DNA of 64,000 bases from Thermodesulfovibrionia bacterium (GCA_030646035.1 JAUSMY010000010.1:62001-126000); one strand, 5' to 3'. Positions 37,504-47,311 are shown, counted from the first letter of the stretch. Made by a program: numbers and translations. The notes: generated by a model not told the origin, from the letters alone.

Positions 37504-38580
37504 ATGAAAATTGATTCAAAAATATATGTGGCAGGTCACAAAGGACTGGTAGGCTCTTTCCTTGTACGGAAGCTCCAACACAAAAAATATAATGACCTCA
37601 TTACAAAAACACATTCTGAACTTGACCTCACGAGGCAAGCCGACGTAGAACTCTTCTTTGAAAGAACAAAACCTGAATATGTTTTTTTAGCTGCAGCAAA
37701 AGTTGGCGGTATACTGGCCAATAACACATATAAGGCGGAGTTTATCTATAACAATATAGCAATTGCCACAAATATAATACACACTTCATATAAATATGGA
37801 GTAAAAAAACTTCTAAACCTTGGGTCTTCCTGTATTTATCCGAAATTTACATCGCAGCCTATGAAAGAGGAAAATATACTTACTGGGTCATTAGAACCTA
37901 CGAATGAACCTTATGCTATAGCAAAAATTGCCGCTATTAAATTATGCAGATATTACAATGAGCAATATGGTACAAATTATATATCAGTCATGCCGACAAA
38001 TATATATGGCCCAAACGATAACTTCAATCTTGAAACCGCACATGTTATTCCGGCACTTATAAGAAAGTTTCATCTTGCCAAGCTTATGAGAAATCAGGAC
38101 TTTAACGGAATAAAAAATGATTTTCAGTGTCATCCTTTGGGATTCGAATTAGAAAGAAATATAATTCCTGAAAGAAATGAAACCCTTGTCAATACTCTAG
38201 ATAGACTCGGCATTTCTGCAGAGCATGTAACGCTATGGGGGGCTGGAAAACCATACAGAGAATTTTTATATGTAGATGATCTTGCGGATGCATCTGTTTA
38301 TCTAATGGAAAATTATGATTACGAGGCTATCGGTGAATTTATAAATGTTGGCACAGGTGAAGATATTAAAATAAAAGATCTTGCAGAACTTATAAAAGAA
38401 ATAGTCAGCTATGAGGGCGAAATAAAATATGACCTTTCAAAACCTGAAGGAACACCAAGAAAACTCCTTGATGTATCAAAAATAGAATCTCTTGGATGGA
38501 AACCTAATATAGGTTTGAGATCCGGGATACAAACGACATACAACTGGTATGTTAGAGAAACTTCTTTTCCCCAATCATGA
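37504..38580 (+). CDS. fcl: GDP-L-fucose synthase
   Basis: A 358-residue bifunctional 3,5-epimerase/4-reductase that turns the Gmd product into GDP-L-fucose. Motifs are VAGHKGLVGSFLV (NADP), AAAKVGGILANNT, LGSSCIYPK (Ser, Cys) and YAIAKIAAIKLC (Tyr-Lys), with PTNIYGPNDNF and WGAGKPYREFLYVDDLA. It exceeds the E. coli enzyme by about 40 residues because of an insertion between RKFHLAK and VTLWG; similar insertions occur in fucose synthases of other bacteria. It lies 47 bases after gmd and 15 bases before a GT2 gene, clearly one unit. Confidence 0.95.
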   Translation: MKIDSKIYVAGHKGLVGSFLVRKLQHKKYNDLITKTHSELDLTRQADVELFFERTKPEYVFLAAAKVGGILANNTYKAEFIYNNIAIATNIIHTSYKYGVKKLLNLGSSCIYPKFTSQPMKEENILTGSLEPTNEPYAIAKIAAIKLCRYYNEQYGTNYISVMPTNIYGPNDNFNLETAHVIPALIRKFHLAKLMRNQDFNGIKNDFQCHPLGFELERNIIPERNETLVNTLDRLGISAEHVTLWGAGKPYREFLYVDDLADASVYLMENYDYEAIGEFINVGTGEDIKIKDLAELIKEIVSYEGEIKYDLSKPEGTPRKLLDVSKIESLGWKPNIGLRSGIQTTYNWYVRETSFPQS

Positions 38581-38595
38581 AGAAGTAAATTTAGA

Positions 38596-39339
38596 ATGGA
38601 AAATAAAATTAAGAAAAAATTATCTATTGTTATCCCAGTCGCAAATGAATCTGAAACTTTGGAACGCTTTTATAAAGAAGTTGCAGAAAACATCGCACAA
38701 TTTGCAGATAAACTGGAGATAAAAGTTCTTTTTATTGTTGACAACGCAAGTAAAGACAACACCCGCGAAATTGTTGAAGCCCTCTCTACGCAAGATCAGC
38801 GGGTACATCTTATCTGGGCTCCGCAGAACAGGTCAGTAGTAGATGCATATTTGATAGGTTTCAGAACTGCAATTGAAGACAAATCTGATTTTGTTTTGGA
38901 AATGGATGGAGGATATACACATTTGCCTCATGAAATACCACTTTTCGTAAATAAGCTGATCGAGGGTTATGATTGTGTTTTTGGAAGCAGATTCATTAAG
39001 AATGCCAAAATGAAAGCAAGCTTTAAAAGATTTTTTTTCAGTAGAGGCGGCACCATCATCGCCAATGCTTTATTGGGGACGAAACTGACAGACACCACCT
39101 CCGGATTCGAAGCTTTCAAGGCAGATATTCTTAAAACCATTATCTCAAGGAAGATGGTTTCAACCGGACATTTTTTTCAAACAGAAATTCGTTTTAGAGC
39201 CAAAAATCTCTTTTACACTGAAGTCCCGATTAATTATACTAATCCAGTTAAAAGGGTCCCTCGCAAATATGTTCTGAATGCGCTTTGGGGCCTTTTGGTA
39301 TGTTTTATTGAGAGAGTGAGAGGCGTGGCATATGAGTAG
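38596..39339 (+). CDS. GT2 family glycosyltransferase, DPM1-like
   Basis: A 247-residue GT-A enzyme. The opening LSIVIPVANESETLERF and VDNASKDNTREIV are typical of polyprenyl-phosphate sugar synthases. The metal motif region reads LEMDGGYTHLPHEIP, where the usual DAD/DxD is DGG, so only the first acidic residue is conserved. FGSRF and TDTTSGFEAF complete the family pattern. Its eight-base overlap with the STELLO-like gene and closeness to fcl suggest it handles a GDP-sugar, perhaps making a lipid-linked donor. Confidence 0.8.
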   Translation: MENKIKKKLSIVIPVANESETLERFYKEVAENIAQFADKLEIKVLFIVDNASKDNTREIVEALSTQDQRVHLIWAPQNRSVVDAYLIGFRTAIEDKSDFVLEMDGGYTHLPHEIPLFVNKLIEGYDCVFGSRFIKNAKMKASFKRFFFSRGGTIIANALLGTKLTDTTSGFEAFKADILKTIISRKMVSTGHFFQTEIRFRAKNLFYTEVPINYTNPVKRVPRKYVLNALWGLLVCFIERVRGVAYE

Positions 39340-40318
39340 CAAAGCAGTTGTTATAACAACCATTCAATATCCTACCAAAGCTGTTAATGATATATGCAGA
39401 CAGTTGGGGGATTCTTTTAATATTGTTATTGTTGGAGATAAAAAATCGCCTCAAGACTTCTCTGTAACTAATGCCGGTTACCTTAGTATTAAAGATCAAG
39501 AGGCTTCCGGATTAAAACTTGCTGCTGCCCTTCCCTTCAACCATTATGCCAGGAAAAATATCGGTTATCTAATCGCTATAAAAGATGGGGCAGAACTTAT
39601 ACTTGAGACTGATGATGACAACATTCCATATGAAGATTTTGGAACGGATCTTAAAATAATTGTAAATGGTGAGCTTATTTCTGCAAAAGGATGGTTCAAC
39701 GTCTATAAAGAGTTTTCCAATGAGCATATCTGGCCCAGAGGCTTCCCTCTGGAGAAGGTCAGCAGTGAAACAAAGGCTGATAAAAATTCTTTCTCCTGTG
39801 AATGCCATATACAGCAGTTCCTTGCAGATAGAAACCCCGATGTTGATGCAGTCTTCAGGCTTATTCATCCATACAGGGATATAAACTTTTCAAAGCGCAG
39901 CCCTGTGATTCTTGACAAAGGCACTATGTGCCCTTTCAACTCTCAGAATACTGTCACCTACAAAGATGCTTTTCCTCTATTATATCTGCCCTCTAATGTC
40001 TCTTTTCGAATGACAGATATTTGGAGAAGTTTTATTTCACAAGCAGTGATGTGGTCAAAAGGATGGCTGCTCAGCTTCCATTCATCTACTGTTTATCAGG
40101 AGCGTAACGTTCATAATCTTCTAAAGGATTTCGAGCAGGAGATACCCGGTTACCTGAATAATCAAACCATCATTGATATCTTAAATTCCATATCATTTTC
40201 TGGTTCTGTTGAAAACAGATTGTATCAGGCTTATGAGCAGCTAAGTAAAGATGAAATAATCCCGAAAGATGAATTAAAGCTTGTTGAATACTGGCTTGAA
40301 GATTTGGGAAAGATATAA
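39332..40318 (+). CDS. STELLO-like (DUF288) glycosyltransferase
   Basis: A 328-residue soluble protein. The region around residues 70-100 reads HYARKNIGYLIAIKDGAELI followed by ETDDDNIPYED, with D94-D95-D96-N97 as the probable metal-binding acidic motif. This matches the DUF288/STELLO family, known from plant Golgi proteins that affect cellulose synthase assembly and present in scattered bacteria. Later segments include RGFPLEKV and FRMTDIWRSFISQAVMW. Glycosyltransferase activity is inferred from the fold; no donor is established. It is translated from an ATG overlapping the end of the GT2 gene. Confidence 0.72.
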   Translation: MSSKAVVITTIQYPTKAVNDICRQLGDSFNIVIVGDKKSPQDFSVTNAGYLSIKDQEASGLKLAAALPFNHYARKNIGYLIAIKDGAELILETDDDNIPYEDFGTDLKIIVNGELISAKGWFNVYKEFSNEHIWPRGFPLEKVSSETKADKNSFSCECHIQQFLADRNPDVDAVFRLIHPYRDINFSKRSPVILDKGTMCPFNSQNTVTYKDAFPLLYLPSNVSFRMTDIWRSFISQAVMWSKGWLLSFHSSTVYQERNVHNLLKDFEQEIPGYLNNQTIIDILNSISFSGSVENRLYQAYEQLSKDEIIPKDELKLVEYWLEDLGKI

Positions 40319-40425
40319 TCATAGTGTAAAGATTTCTCTCTGTAACAGATAATACTCTTCTGTGTAATAAAAATTATATTCTTATCCAAGCATGATAGTG
40401 CTATTTTAATATTATATAATTAATA

Positions 40426-41865
40426 ATGCTCTTCAATTCTTTTCAATTTGCCGCTTTTTTTATTATTGTTTACACCCTTTATCTCCTACTTAATAATAAG
40501 TGGCAAAATAGAATGCTGCTTGTGGCAAGCTATGTTTTCTACGGAACATGGAACTGGAAGTTTTTATCGTTAATATTTATATCAACAACTTTTGATTACA
40601 TCTGCGGTATAAAAATACATGAATCAACAGAGATAAAAAAGCGAAAAGCATTTCTATTCCTAAGCATATTAGGTAACCTATCTATTTTAGGATTTTTTAA
40701 ATATTATAATTTCTTCGCAAGCAGCCTCGGCGGCCTACTCGATTACTTCGGCGTTTCCGTGGAATTAAGCATTTTAAATTTTATTCTTCCAGTCGGCTTG
40801 TCATTTTATACTTTCAAGGCAATGAGCTACGCTATTGATATTTATAGAAAAGAGATAGAGCCTGCTAGGAAATTCTTGGATTTCGCACTTTACGTTTCTT
40901 TCTTCCCTCAACTTATCGCAGGTCCAATAGAAAAGACTAATCAGCTTCTCCCACAAATAGTGGCCACCAGAAAACTGAAGTTAACATGGTTTTATGAAGG
41001 TTGTTATCTCATATTCTGGGGATTATTTCAAAAAGTATTTATTGCGGATAACTTAGCGAGGATAGTCAATCCTGTTTTTGCCGGCCCAACTTATAACGGC
41101 GCTACAGTACTTTTAGCGATATATGCTTTTGCGTTCCAGATTTTTTGTGACTTTGCTGGATACAGCAACATAGCGAGAGGGCTCGGAAGACTAATGGGAT
41201 TCGATATAATGGTCAACTTCCGCATGCCTTATTTTTCAACAAATCCCCGCGAATTCTGGCAAAGATGGCATATCAGCCTGTCTACCTGGCTTAGAGACTA
41301 TCTTTACATACCCTTGGGAGGCAACCGAAAAGGCGTTATAAGAACATGTAGAAATTTATTCTTAACTATGCTGTTAGGAGGACTCTGGCATGGAGCGGCA
41401 TGGACTTTTGTAATTTGGGGGGCATATCATGGAATACTGCTGGTTTTACAGAGAATATTTCAGCCTCTTATAAAAACTTTTTCCTTCCACAACATAATTA
41501 TAACCAAGATATGGCATTTAATACGTATCATATTCTTCTTTCAGGTAATATGCGTTGGGTGGCTCATATTCAGAGCACGATCCATTTCACAGGTACTTGA
41601 AATGCTAAATAGCTTATTCTTTAATTTTTCAATCACTCCAGATGTTATTCATATGCTTTTTTATTTTATATTTTTTATATTTTTCCTATTAACAATTCAA
41701 ATATTTCAGTATATTTATGATGACCTTATGGTTGTATTAAAGTGGCCTACATATGCCAAAACCTCTTTTGTTTTGATTATTTCATATTTATTCATATATG
41801 TAATGGCGCTTGGCGAAGATGCTTTGATTGGAGGCGGTCGTGATTTTATCTATTTTCAATTTTAA
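40426..41865 (+). CDS. MBOAT family O-acyltransferase (AlgI/DltB-like), copy 1
   Basis: A 479-residue polytopic acyltransferase with about 11 membrane segments, which passes acyl groups across the membrane to an extracytoplasmic partner. It has both conserved histidines: H282 in FWQRWHISLSTWLRDYLY and H322 in GGLWHGAAW. The N-terminus MLFNSFQF and the segment KWQNRMLLVASYVFYGTW are shared with copy 2 at 60974-62407. It overlaps the following SGNH gene, the usual arrangement in which MBOAT and SGNH proteins form one O-acylation machine. The acyl donor is unknown; acetyl is the common choice for AlgI-type enzymes. Confidence 0.88.
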   Translation: MLFNSFQFAAFFIIVYTLYLLLNNKWQNRMLLVASYVFYGTWNWKFLSLIFISTTFDYICGIKIHESTEIKKRKAFLFLSILGNLSILGFFKYYNFFASSLGGLLDYFGVSVELSILNFILPVGLSFYTFKAMSYAIDIYRKEIEPARKFLDFALYVSFFPQLIAGPIEKTNQLLPQIVATRKLKLTWFYEGCYLIFWGLFQKVFIADNLARIVNPVFAGPTYNGATVLLAIYAFAFQIFCDFAGYSNIARGLGRLMGFDIMVNFRMPYFSTNPREFWQRWHISLSTWLRDYLYIPLGGNRKGVIRTCRNLFLTMLLGGLWHGAAWTFVIWGAYHGILLVLQRIFQPLIKTFSFHNIIITKIWHLIRIIFFFQVICVGWLIFRARSISQVLEMLNSLFFNFSITPDVIHMLFYFIFFIFFLLTIQIFQYIYDDLMVVLKWPTYAKTSFVLIISYLFIYVMALGEDALIGGGRDFIYFQF

Positions 41866-43189
41866 AAACAACGTAAGTGATATAAAAAATATTATTTCAA
41901 AACATAATATGACACTTTGTCTTTATAGCGTAATTTATCTGATACTTACATATTACTTAATTACTAGCGGGATTGCAGAATTTAATATAATAGCTTTTGG
42001 GGGAATTTGTCTGCTATCAATATTCGTTATTCATAAAAAATATCGTTCTATATATTCAATTATTTTTATTTCAGGAATTGTTTTTTTAACTGTTGGGGAA
42101 GTCTATTTTAGATTAAACTATTTTGGACTGGACGGAATAAGGCACTTCCAAAGATATATTCCAACAGATGCAGGCGATCCATTAACTTACGCTAATATTG
42201 AGCATGATAATAATTCATTTACTGGATTGAAAACTGGTTCCACAGGAATTTTAAAAGGCAAAACATTTTATGTTAATAATTTAGGGTTTAGAGATAAAGA
42301 CAGGTCTTTCATAAAAGACAATAATACAGTCAGGATCATAGTTTGTGGATCTTCAACTTCAATGGGTTCAGGGGTTGAACAGGGGGACGCTTACGCAGGA
42401 CATTTAGAAAGAATACTCAATGAAAACAATAAGGATCCCTTAATCAATTATGAGGTAATTAATCTTGCTATTGCGGGCTATGGCATGGATGACGTAATAA
42501 ATGTTTTGTCAACATTTGGCATGAAATTCGATCCGGATATAATACTGATCGATGCTTATGGGTGGGGTAAAACTGGATTTCACAAGACTCAGGAATTTAA
42601 GGGAAATAAGGTAGACTTGATAAAGATTATTTTACATAGGCCATATTCAGAATTCTTTTTTGTTGGAGCCATTGCTAATGAATTCATGCTTCGAATAAAA
42701 GAAAGAGTTATTAACGTTTCAATAAGCAAAATAAAGAATTTTTTCATGTTTGATTATGAGAGAAAAATATATAAAGAAATACCAATTGTTGATACGCGCC
42801 AATTTATAATACTTCAATCCATGTCAAATTATTTAGCTCCGGAAGAGACGATAAACTACTATTTGGATCAAATAAACAAAATCGTATCAGAGAAAAGAGT
42901 TTTTTTAGTTGCATTACGCCCAATGAAATTCTTCAATGAAAAGCTTGGAGTTAGCAGTGAGTTAGTAAAATTATCCCAAAAATATGGATTTGGCCTTGTT
43001 GACACATATAATGAAGATTACGGCTCCAATGAAAAGGAAGCAATTATTTATGTCGGCGACAGGCATCCCAACAGTAAAACACATAAAATATATGCAGAAA
43101 GTATTTATAAAACAATAATGCCGTCAATTGAACAAATAATAAAATCTAACAATAAAACAATCCCCAAAGACCTGGCTGAGTTAAAATAA
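41840..43189 (+). CDS. SGNH-type partner of MBOAT copy 1
   Basis: A 449-residue protein with two or three membrane segments in the first 90 residues, then a periplasmic SGNH domain. Block I is VCGSSTSMGSGVEQGDAY, giving a Ser in a GSS context instead of GDS. The closing block YVGDRHPNSKTHKIYAE carries the Asp and His. The start is chosen as the GTG at 41840 because GGAGG (41830-41834) stands five bases before it; the frame stays open upstream to 41828. It overlaps the MBOAT gene by 26 bases. It probably completes acyl transfer to a glycan. Confidence 0.75.
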   Translation: MILSIFNFKNNVSDIKNIISKHNMTLCLYSVIYLILTYYLITSGIAEFNIIAFGGICLLSIFVIHKKYRSIYSIIFISGIVFLTVGEVYFRLNYFGLDGIRHFQRYIPTDAGDPLTYANIEHDNNSFTGLKTGSTGILKGKTFYVNNLGFRDKDRSFIKDNNTVRIIVCGSSTSMGSGVEQGDAYAGHLERILNENNKDPLINYEVINLAIAGYGMDDVINVLSTFGMKFDPDIILIDAYGWGKTGFHKTQEFKGNKVDLIKIILHRPYSEFFFVGAIANEFMLRIKERVINVSISKIKNFFMFDYERKIYKEIPIVDTRQFIILQSMSNYLAPEETINYYLDQINKIVSEKRVFLVALRPMKFFNEKLGVSSELVKLSQKYGFGLVDTYNEDYGSNEKEAIIYVGDRHPNSKTHKIYAESIYKTIMPSIEQIIKSNNKTIPKDLAELK

Positions 43190-43261
43190 TAGCGCTTTCA
43201 TTTGTTTAAGTTTTCGACCTTAAATAATCTTTACTGAAATAGATATGCTTACTTAAACTCT

Positions 43262-44257
43262 ATGTCAATACAAGTTAATACAAACAGAGAAATAACATCA
43301 TACCTGAAAGGGCTTGCCATCACATCTGTATTAATTAACCATTTTATTAATTTATATTTTACGGAAGGATATCGAGGATATGCAAATGGAATAATCGCAT
43401 TGTTCTTTATCGTAAGCGGATATGGCATATTCCATTCTCTACAAAAAAACAAAGTGATAACTCTCAGTAGTATCACTATATATTTTCACAATCGTATCGG
43501 TCGGATAATTCCGCTTTTTTGGCTCTCTTTATCTCTATCATACTTTGCTGTTCACAGGCTATGCCAACTTAGAAATTATTTTCTAATCCCCCCATTTTGC
43601 CACCTTGATCAAGTTTATATATTCATAACATTACTTTTTCAGTGTTACCTGGTTGCGCCGTTTCTTTATCTTTGTCTCAATAAAATTGGATTAAAGAAAT
43701 ACATAATAATTAATTCATTATTAATGTTGTTGGCTTATCTGTTTTATATCAACACATCATTACGAGAAAACCTATTCCCTTTTGTCTATAGACGATTCTT
43801 CTTAGGACATATATTTCTTTTTTCGTTCGGCATTGCTTTGCCTTCCATAATTTCACGATACCAAAATAAATTCAATGATAAGCGTCTACTTTATATATCA
43901 TTAATATTCTTTTTACTTGCGATAAATTTCAACCGAAACACATTTGAAATTACAGCGACCTATATTGCGCCATTGTTAATAATATCTGCTTTAAGTTTTT
44001 GTCTATGTCTTATTGCGATAAATCCGAAATTGCCCCTTAAGAAGATATTTATAGTACTAGGTAATTATTCATACTCCGTATATCTTTTTCACCTCTTCTT
44101 CTACAAAAGCTTATTCAAATTAGGAGTAATAAAATACGGGTGGTATCCGGGGATATTTATCACTTTAATCTTATTACCAATATTTATCTACTGCTGTATG
44201 ATTTTAGAAAAGTCCTTCAACAGGTTTTTATTTTACAAAAAGACATCCTGTTCTTAA
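43262..44257 (+). CDS. Acyltransferase 3 (OafA-like) membrane protein
   Basis: A 331-residue polytopic protein with about 10 segments. The first segment reads LKGLAITSVLINHFINLYF with the conserved His, followed by FFIVSGYGIF and HNRIGRIIPLFW, the standard order for acyltransferase-3 enzymes that O-acetylate polysaccharides. No C-terminal SGNH domain is attached, in contrast to OafA fusions. It is the last plus-strand gene before a convergent transferase gene, with only seven bases between stops. Confidence 0.85.
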   Translation: MSIQVNTNREITSYLKGLAITSVLINHFINLYFTEGYRGYANGIIALFFIVSGYGIFHSLQKNKVITLSSITIYFHNRIGRIIPLFWLSLSLSYFAVHRLCQLRNYFLIPPFCHLDQVYIFITLLFQCYLVAPFLYLCLNKIGLKKYIIINSLLMLLAYLFYINTSLRENLFPFVYRRFFLGHIFLFSFGIALPSIISRYQNKFNDKRLLYISLIFFLLAINFNRNTFEITATYIAPLLIISALSFCLCLIAINPKLPLKKIFIVLGNYSYSVYLFHLFFYKSLFKLGVIKYGWYPGIFITLILLPIFIYCCMILEKSFNRFLFYKKTSCS

Positions 44258-44264
44258 TTCAATA

Positions 44265-45842
44265 TCATTTTAAAAAATCATTATTTATTTCAATAGGAAC
44301 ACTGTTTTTAGGAACATAAATATATTCAGGCCTCCTTTTAAGCCCTGCAACAGGATAAAAGACATCTTCGCTATCAAATATTTTTCTTTCAACTTTGTAA
44401 TATTGTTCAATATAATCTTTCTGAAACGGTTCAAAGTCGCTGAGGATCACAGAGGCATATCTCCTCTCCTGAATATTCTGTCTAATTTCGGCAAGCAGTG
44501 TCCCCTTAACCTCTATCGCATTGCTTCTAATGACATCGTTAATACTCATTGAAAATGCATATCCATTCTTCCCGGCAAGCGTCGGCAAATACCCATGCTC
44601 AGGCATAAATAGCTCGCCTTTTATTTGCGACATTATATTAATAAATTTCCTGCCCGCCTCTAAATCTTCTTCGGTCGGAATTTGCCGCATAGGATTATAT
44701 TTAAGCAGATAAAATTGAAAAGTGCACAATAAAAGAAATGATGCCATTAATAAATTCCGTTTGTTTGTGGAGATAGCCGTTATAAATTGAGAAACTGTAT
44801 GGAATGCAAGTCCAAACAGAATGGAGATGGCCGCATAAGCTGGCAATAAAACATTCTCAGCGCCTCCAACATGTATCCGGCTGCCCCAGGATGCACCTAT
44901 CATGCTGGCTGCCATTAAGAAATAAAAAAAAATAGTTTCTTTGTCACAAGAGAACAACAATGTAAGTAAATAAACCAGTCCCATAATAAATGCAATGGAC
45001 AGATGAGATAATATATCCTGCGTCCAGAAGGTTGTAAGCATTCCCATATCCATAGGATGCTGTTTCGGAAGATCAAAAAGATAAAAGTTATACCATCCTT
45101 TATGAATATAATTAAGAATCAAAGTGCTTCCGCCCATTAGTAACAGCGAGCTGAATATAAAGAAATTAGCTGAACGCCTGTCCCGCAAAAAAGAATAAAG
45201 CATCATTGGCAAAGCAATTAACAATGCAGTTTGTTTTGTCAGGAAAGAAAGTGAGATAAATACTCCCGCAAGGACGAGTGAGCCGGATGAGTTTCGGAAT
45301 CTGATCAAGTAAAGGGCTATCAGCAGCAAAAACAGAAAGAGGTTATCTACCCTTGCAATATCAAACCATGAACTGCTTATCTGGAAAGTAGCCGCAAACA
45401 AACAGGATGCCAATACGCCTGCAAAACTGCTTGTCGTCTCCCGTTTGACGATGAGATAAATTGTAATGAAACTACCGAGTGATGAGATGAAAGAAACCAG
45501 TCTCAGCGGAAAAAATCCTATTCCGGTAATCTTTGAAATTGCAGCAGCAACATAAAAATATAAAGGGGCATATATTGATGCTACGAATTCGATGGACGGG
45601 CTTGTATATAATTTTTGCCCATTAAGAATCCTCAGTACATGATCAACCATGGATCCTTCCTGCCATTCAAGTTCAAAAGGATATCGGATACGGTAAAACA
45701 CAAGAATTAAGAAAATAATAATGTATAGAACCGCACCTGCCAATAATACTTGCCGTAAAACTTTAGATGTCAGTTCCTGATAATTGGTTTTCATCCTGAA
45801 AGATGTTTTTAGGTGCACTTCACTATTATTCTCGGTTGGCAT
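44265..45842 (-). CDS. Polytopic glycosyltransferase, GT39/ArnT-like
   Basis: A 525-residue membrane protein with about 10-11 segments. The first loop FELEWQEGSMVDHVLRILNG and then LYTSPSIEFVASIYAPLYFY is a recognised pattern of a widespread uncharacterised branch of GT-C enzymes; the Glu-rich WQEG stretch takes the place of the usual acidic motif. FDIARVDNLFLFLLL follows. It is the last gene of the arabinose/sulfatase-fold operon, 23 bases after the nucleotidyltransferase-GT2 fusion, so it may use the lipid-linked sugar made by that protein. The first in-frame ATG is used; a Met 17 codons later is an alternative. Confidence 0.75.
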   Translation of the reverse strand: MPTENNSEVHLKTSFRMKTNYQELTSKVLRQVLLAGAVLYIIIFLILVFYRIRYPFELEWQEGSMVDHVLRILNGQKLYTSPSIEFVASIYAPLYFYVAAAISKITGIGFFPLRLVSFISSLGSFITIYLIVKRETTSSFAGVLASCLFAATFQISSSWFDIARVDNLFLFLLLIALYLIRFRNSSGSLVLAGVFISLSFLTKQTALLIALPMMLYSFLRDRRSANFFIFSSLLLMGGSTLILNYIHKGWYNFYLFDLPKQHPMDMGMLTTFWTQDILSHLSIAFIMGLVYLLTLLFSCDKETIFFYFLMAASMIGASWGSRIHVGGAENVLLPAYAAISILFGLAFHTVSQFITAISTNKRNLLMASFLLLCTFQFYLLKYNPMRQIPTEEDLEAGRKFINIMSQIKGELFMPEHGYLPTLAGKNGYAFSMSINDVIRSNAIEVKGTLLAEIRQNIQERRYASVILSDFEPFQKDYIEQYYKVERKIFDSEDVFYPVAGLKRRPEYIYVPKNSVPIEINNDFLK

Positions 45843-45865
45843 ATAAGGCTCAAAAGCTTATATGT

Positions 45866-47311
45866 CTAAGACAAATTAAACCGCTTTCTTAATACAAGCT
45901 TCATCATTTTAAAGCCGGTCTTTAGGATACCAATTTTACTGCCTGAATGTTTTGACTCTCCTCCGATGCGGGGCCTGTAACTTACAGGTATCTCAATGAC
46001 CTTTTTACTGGCACGGAGTATTTCAACCATCATCTCCGGAGAAAACTCAGGCCCTTCGCCTTTAAGGTTATCACGAATGGTCAAGTACGCATCTCTCCAG
46101 ATGCCGCGATATGTGCAGCCAAGATCCGTAAAACGGGGTTCTTTATTCCACCATAACAATTCAACCAGTTTTGCTGCAAACACATTCCCCCATCTGAGAA
46201 AAGAATCCATGTTGGCCCCCTGCTCTATCATCTGCCTGGTGGTCCTCGTCCCTATCACCATGTCAGCATCTTTAAGGTATTCCAGTATCTTTGGGAGATC
46301 ATGCGCTTTAAAAGAAGCATCAGCCTCTACAAGGATAAAAATATCTCCTGACGCATTATCCATTCCTTGCTTCAATGCGTCGCCATATCCTTTCAGTTCT
46401 TTTGATATTACTTTGGCTCCTTTCTCTCTGGCAATAACAGCAGTTTTATCCTTCGAACAATTCTCCATAACAAGCACCTCATCAACCATGTTTTTAAATT
46501 CGTCTATAACATGCCCGATTGAAGCTTCCTCATTATATGCAGGTATGATTACGCTTACCTTGTAATCCTTGAGAGTCGCTCCCCTGCATATATAAACTGC
46601 TTTATTGACATCATCAAAAGTATTAAGATTCGTATATTCTCCCTTTAAGAAAAACGGATAAACTTTGTCTTCATTTTTTGCAATATTATTTATCACATCA
46701 GTCAGCTCCACACGGCTGGTCTCATGAGATGGTTCTGTTTTTTCTATGTAATCAAAGATAAGAGGCGTGAACAGATAGGTGCCGCAGCCTGCGAAGTTGT
46801 TCTCAACTATCTTTGGCTTTTCCTGCAATGATACAATCTTGTTATTCTCTATCTTTATAGAATAGTTTTTCCTGATGATCGTAGTATCTCCGGTAATTTT
46901 TACTCCGCAGACTGCGTTAAAATCCGTGTTTGAGAATTTCATTAATTCCTCATGATTGGAGTTAAGATAAAATTCATCTGCTAGCATGACAACAAATTTT
47001 GTTTTTATGTAATCCTTTGCCAGATAAATGCCTTTTGCCAAACCGCTATTTATATCTTTACAATCTATATACTCTATTTTTATTCCAAGACCTGAACCAT
47101 TGCCGAATTTTTCCTTTATCATTTCGCCGAGATGCCCGGTTATAATATAAACTGTCTTTATCCCCAGCTTGTCCCTCATGATTTCGAGATTCCTCTGCAT
47201 AAGGGATTTACCGCCGATCTCAATGAGCGTCTTGGGCATTTTTGTGCTGTAAGGATACAGTCTTAATCCCTGTCCGGCTGCAGGTATCAATCCAACATTA
47301 AACATGTGCAA
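45866..47311 (-). CDS. Fused sugar nucleotidyltransferase and GT2 (DPM1-like) protein
   Basis: A 481-residue two-domain protein. Residues 1 to about 240 are a nucleotidyltransferase: GLIPAAGQGLRLYPYSTKMPK is the nucleotide-binding loop, with VVMLADEFYL for the metal Asp and NFAGCGTYLF. Residues about 250-481 are a GT2 domain: VSVIIPAYNEEASIG, ENCSKDKTAVIA and VEADASFK (acidic motif), then FTDLGCTYRGIW. The fusion would activate a sugar phosphate and transfer it to polyprenyl phosphate in one chain, and FTDLGCTYR resembles lipid-linked sugar synthases. It lies in the same run as the DprE-like genes, 99 bases after the reductase. The exact sugar is unknown. Confidence 0.82.
   Translation of the reverse strand: MHMFNVGLIPAAGQGLRLYPYSTKMPKTLIEIGGKSLMQRNLEIMRDKLGIKTVYIITGHLGEMIKEKFGNGSGLGIKIEYIDCKDINSGLAKGIYLAKDYIKTKFVVMLADEFYLNSNHEELMKFSNTDFNAVCGVKITGDTTIIRKNYSIKIENNKIVSLQEKPKIVENNFAGCGTYLFTPLIFDYIEKTEPSHETSRVELTDVINNIAKNEDKVYPFFLKGEYTNLNTFDDVNKAVYICRGATLKDYKVSVIIPAYNEEASIGHVIDEFKNMVDEVLVMENCSKDKTAVIAREKGAKVISKELKGYGDALKQGMDNASGDIFILVEADASFKAHDLPKILEYLKDADMVIGTRTTRQMIEQGANMDSFLRWGNVFAAKLVELLWWNKEPRFTDLGCTYRGIWRDAYLTIRDNLKGEGPEFSPEMMVEILRASKKVIEIPVSYRPRIGGESKHSGSKIGILKTGFKMMKLVLRKRFNLS

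Noticed and set aside
37504-38580. The 40-residue insertion in the fucose synthase as a novelty
   Set aside because: Comparable insertions are found in fucose synthases of other bacteria, as far as I recall, so it is ordinary variation.
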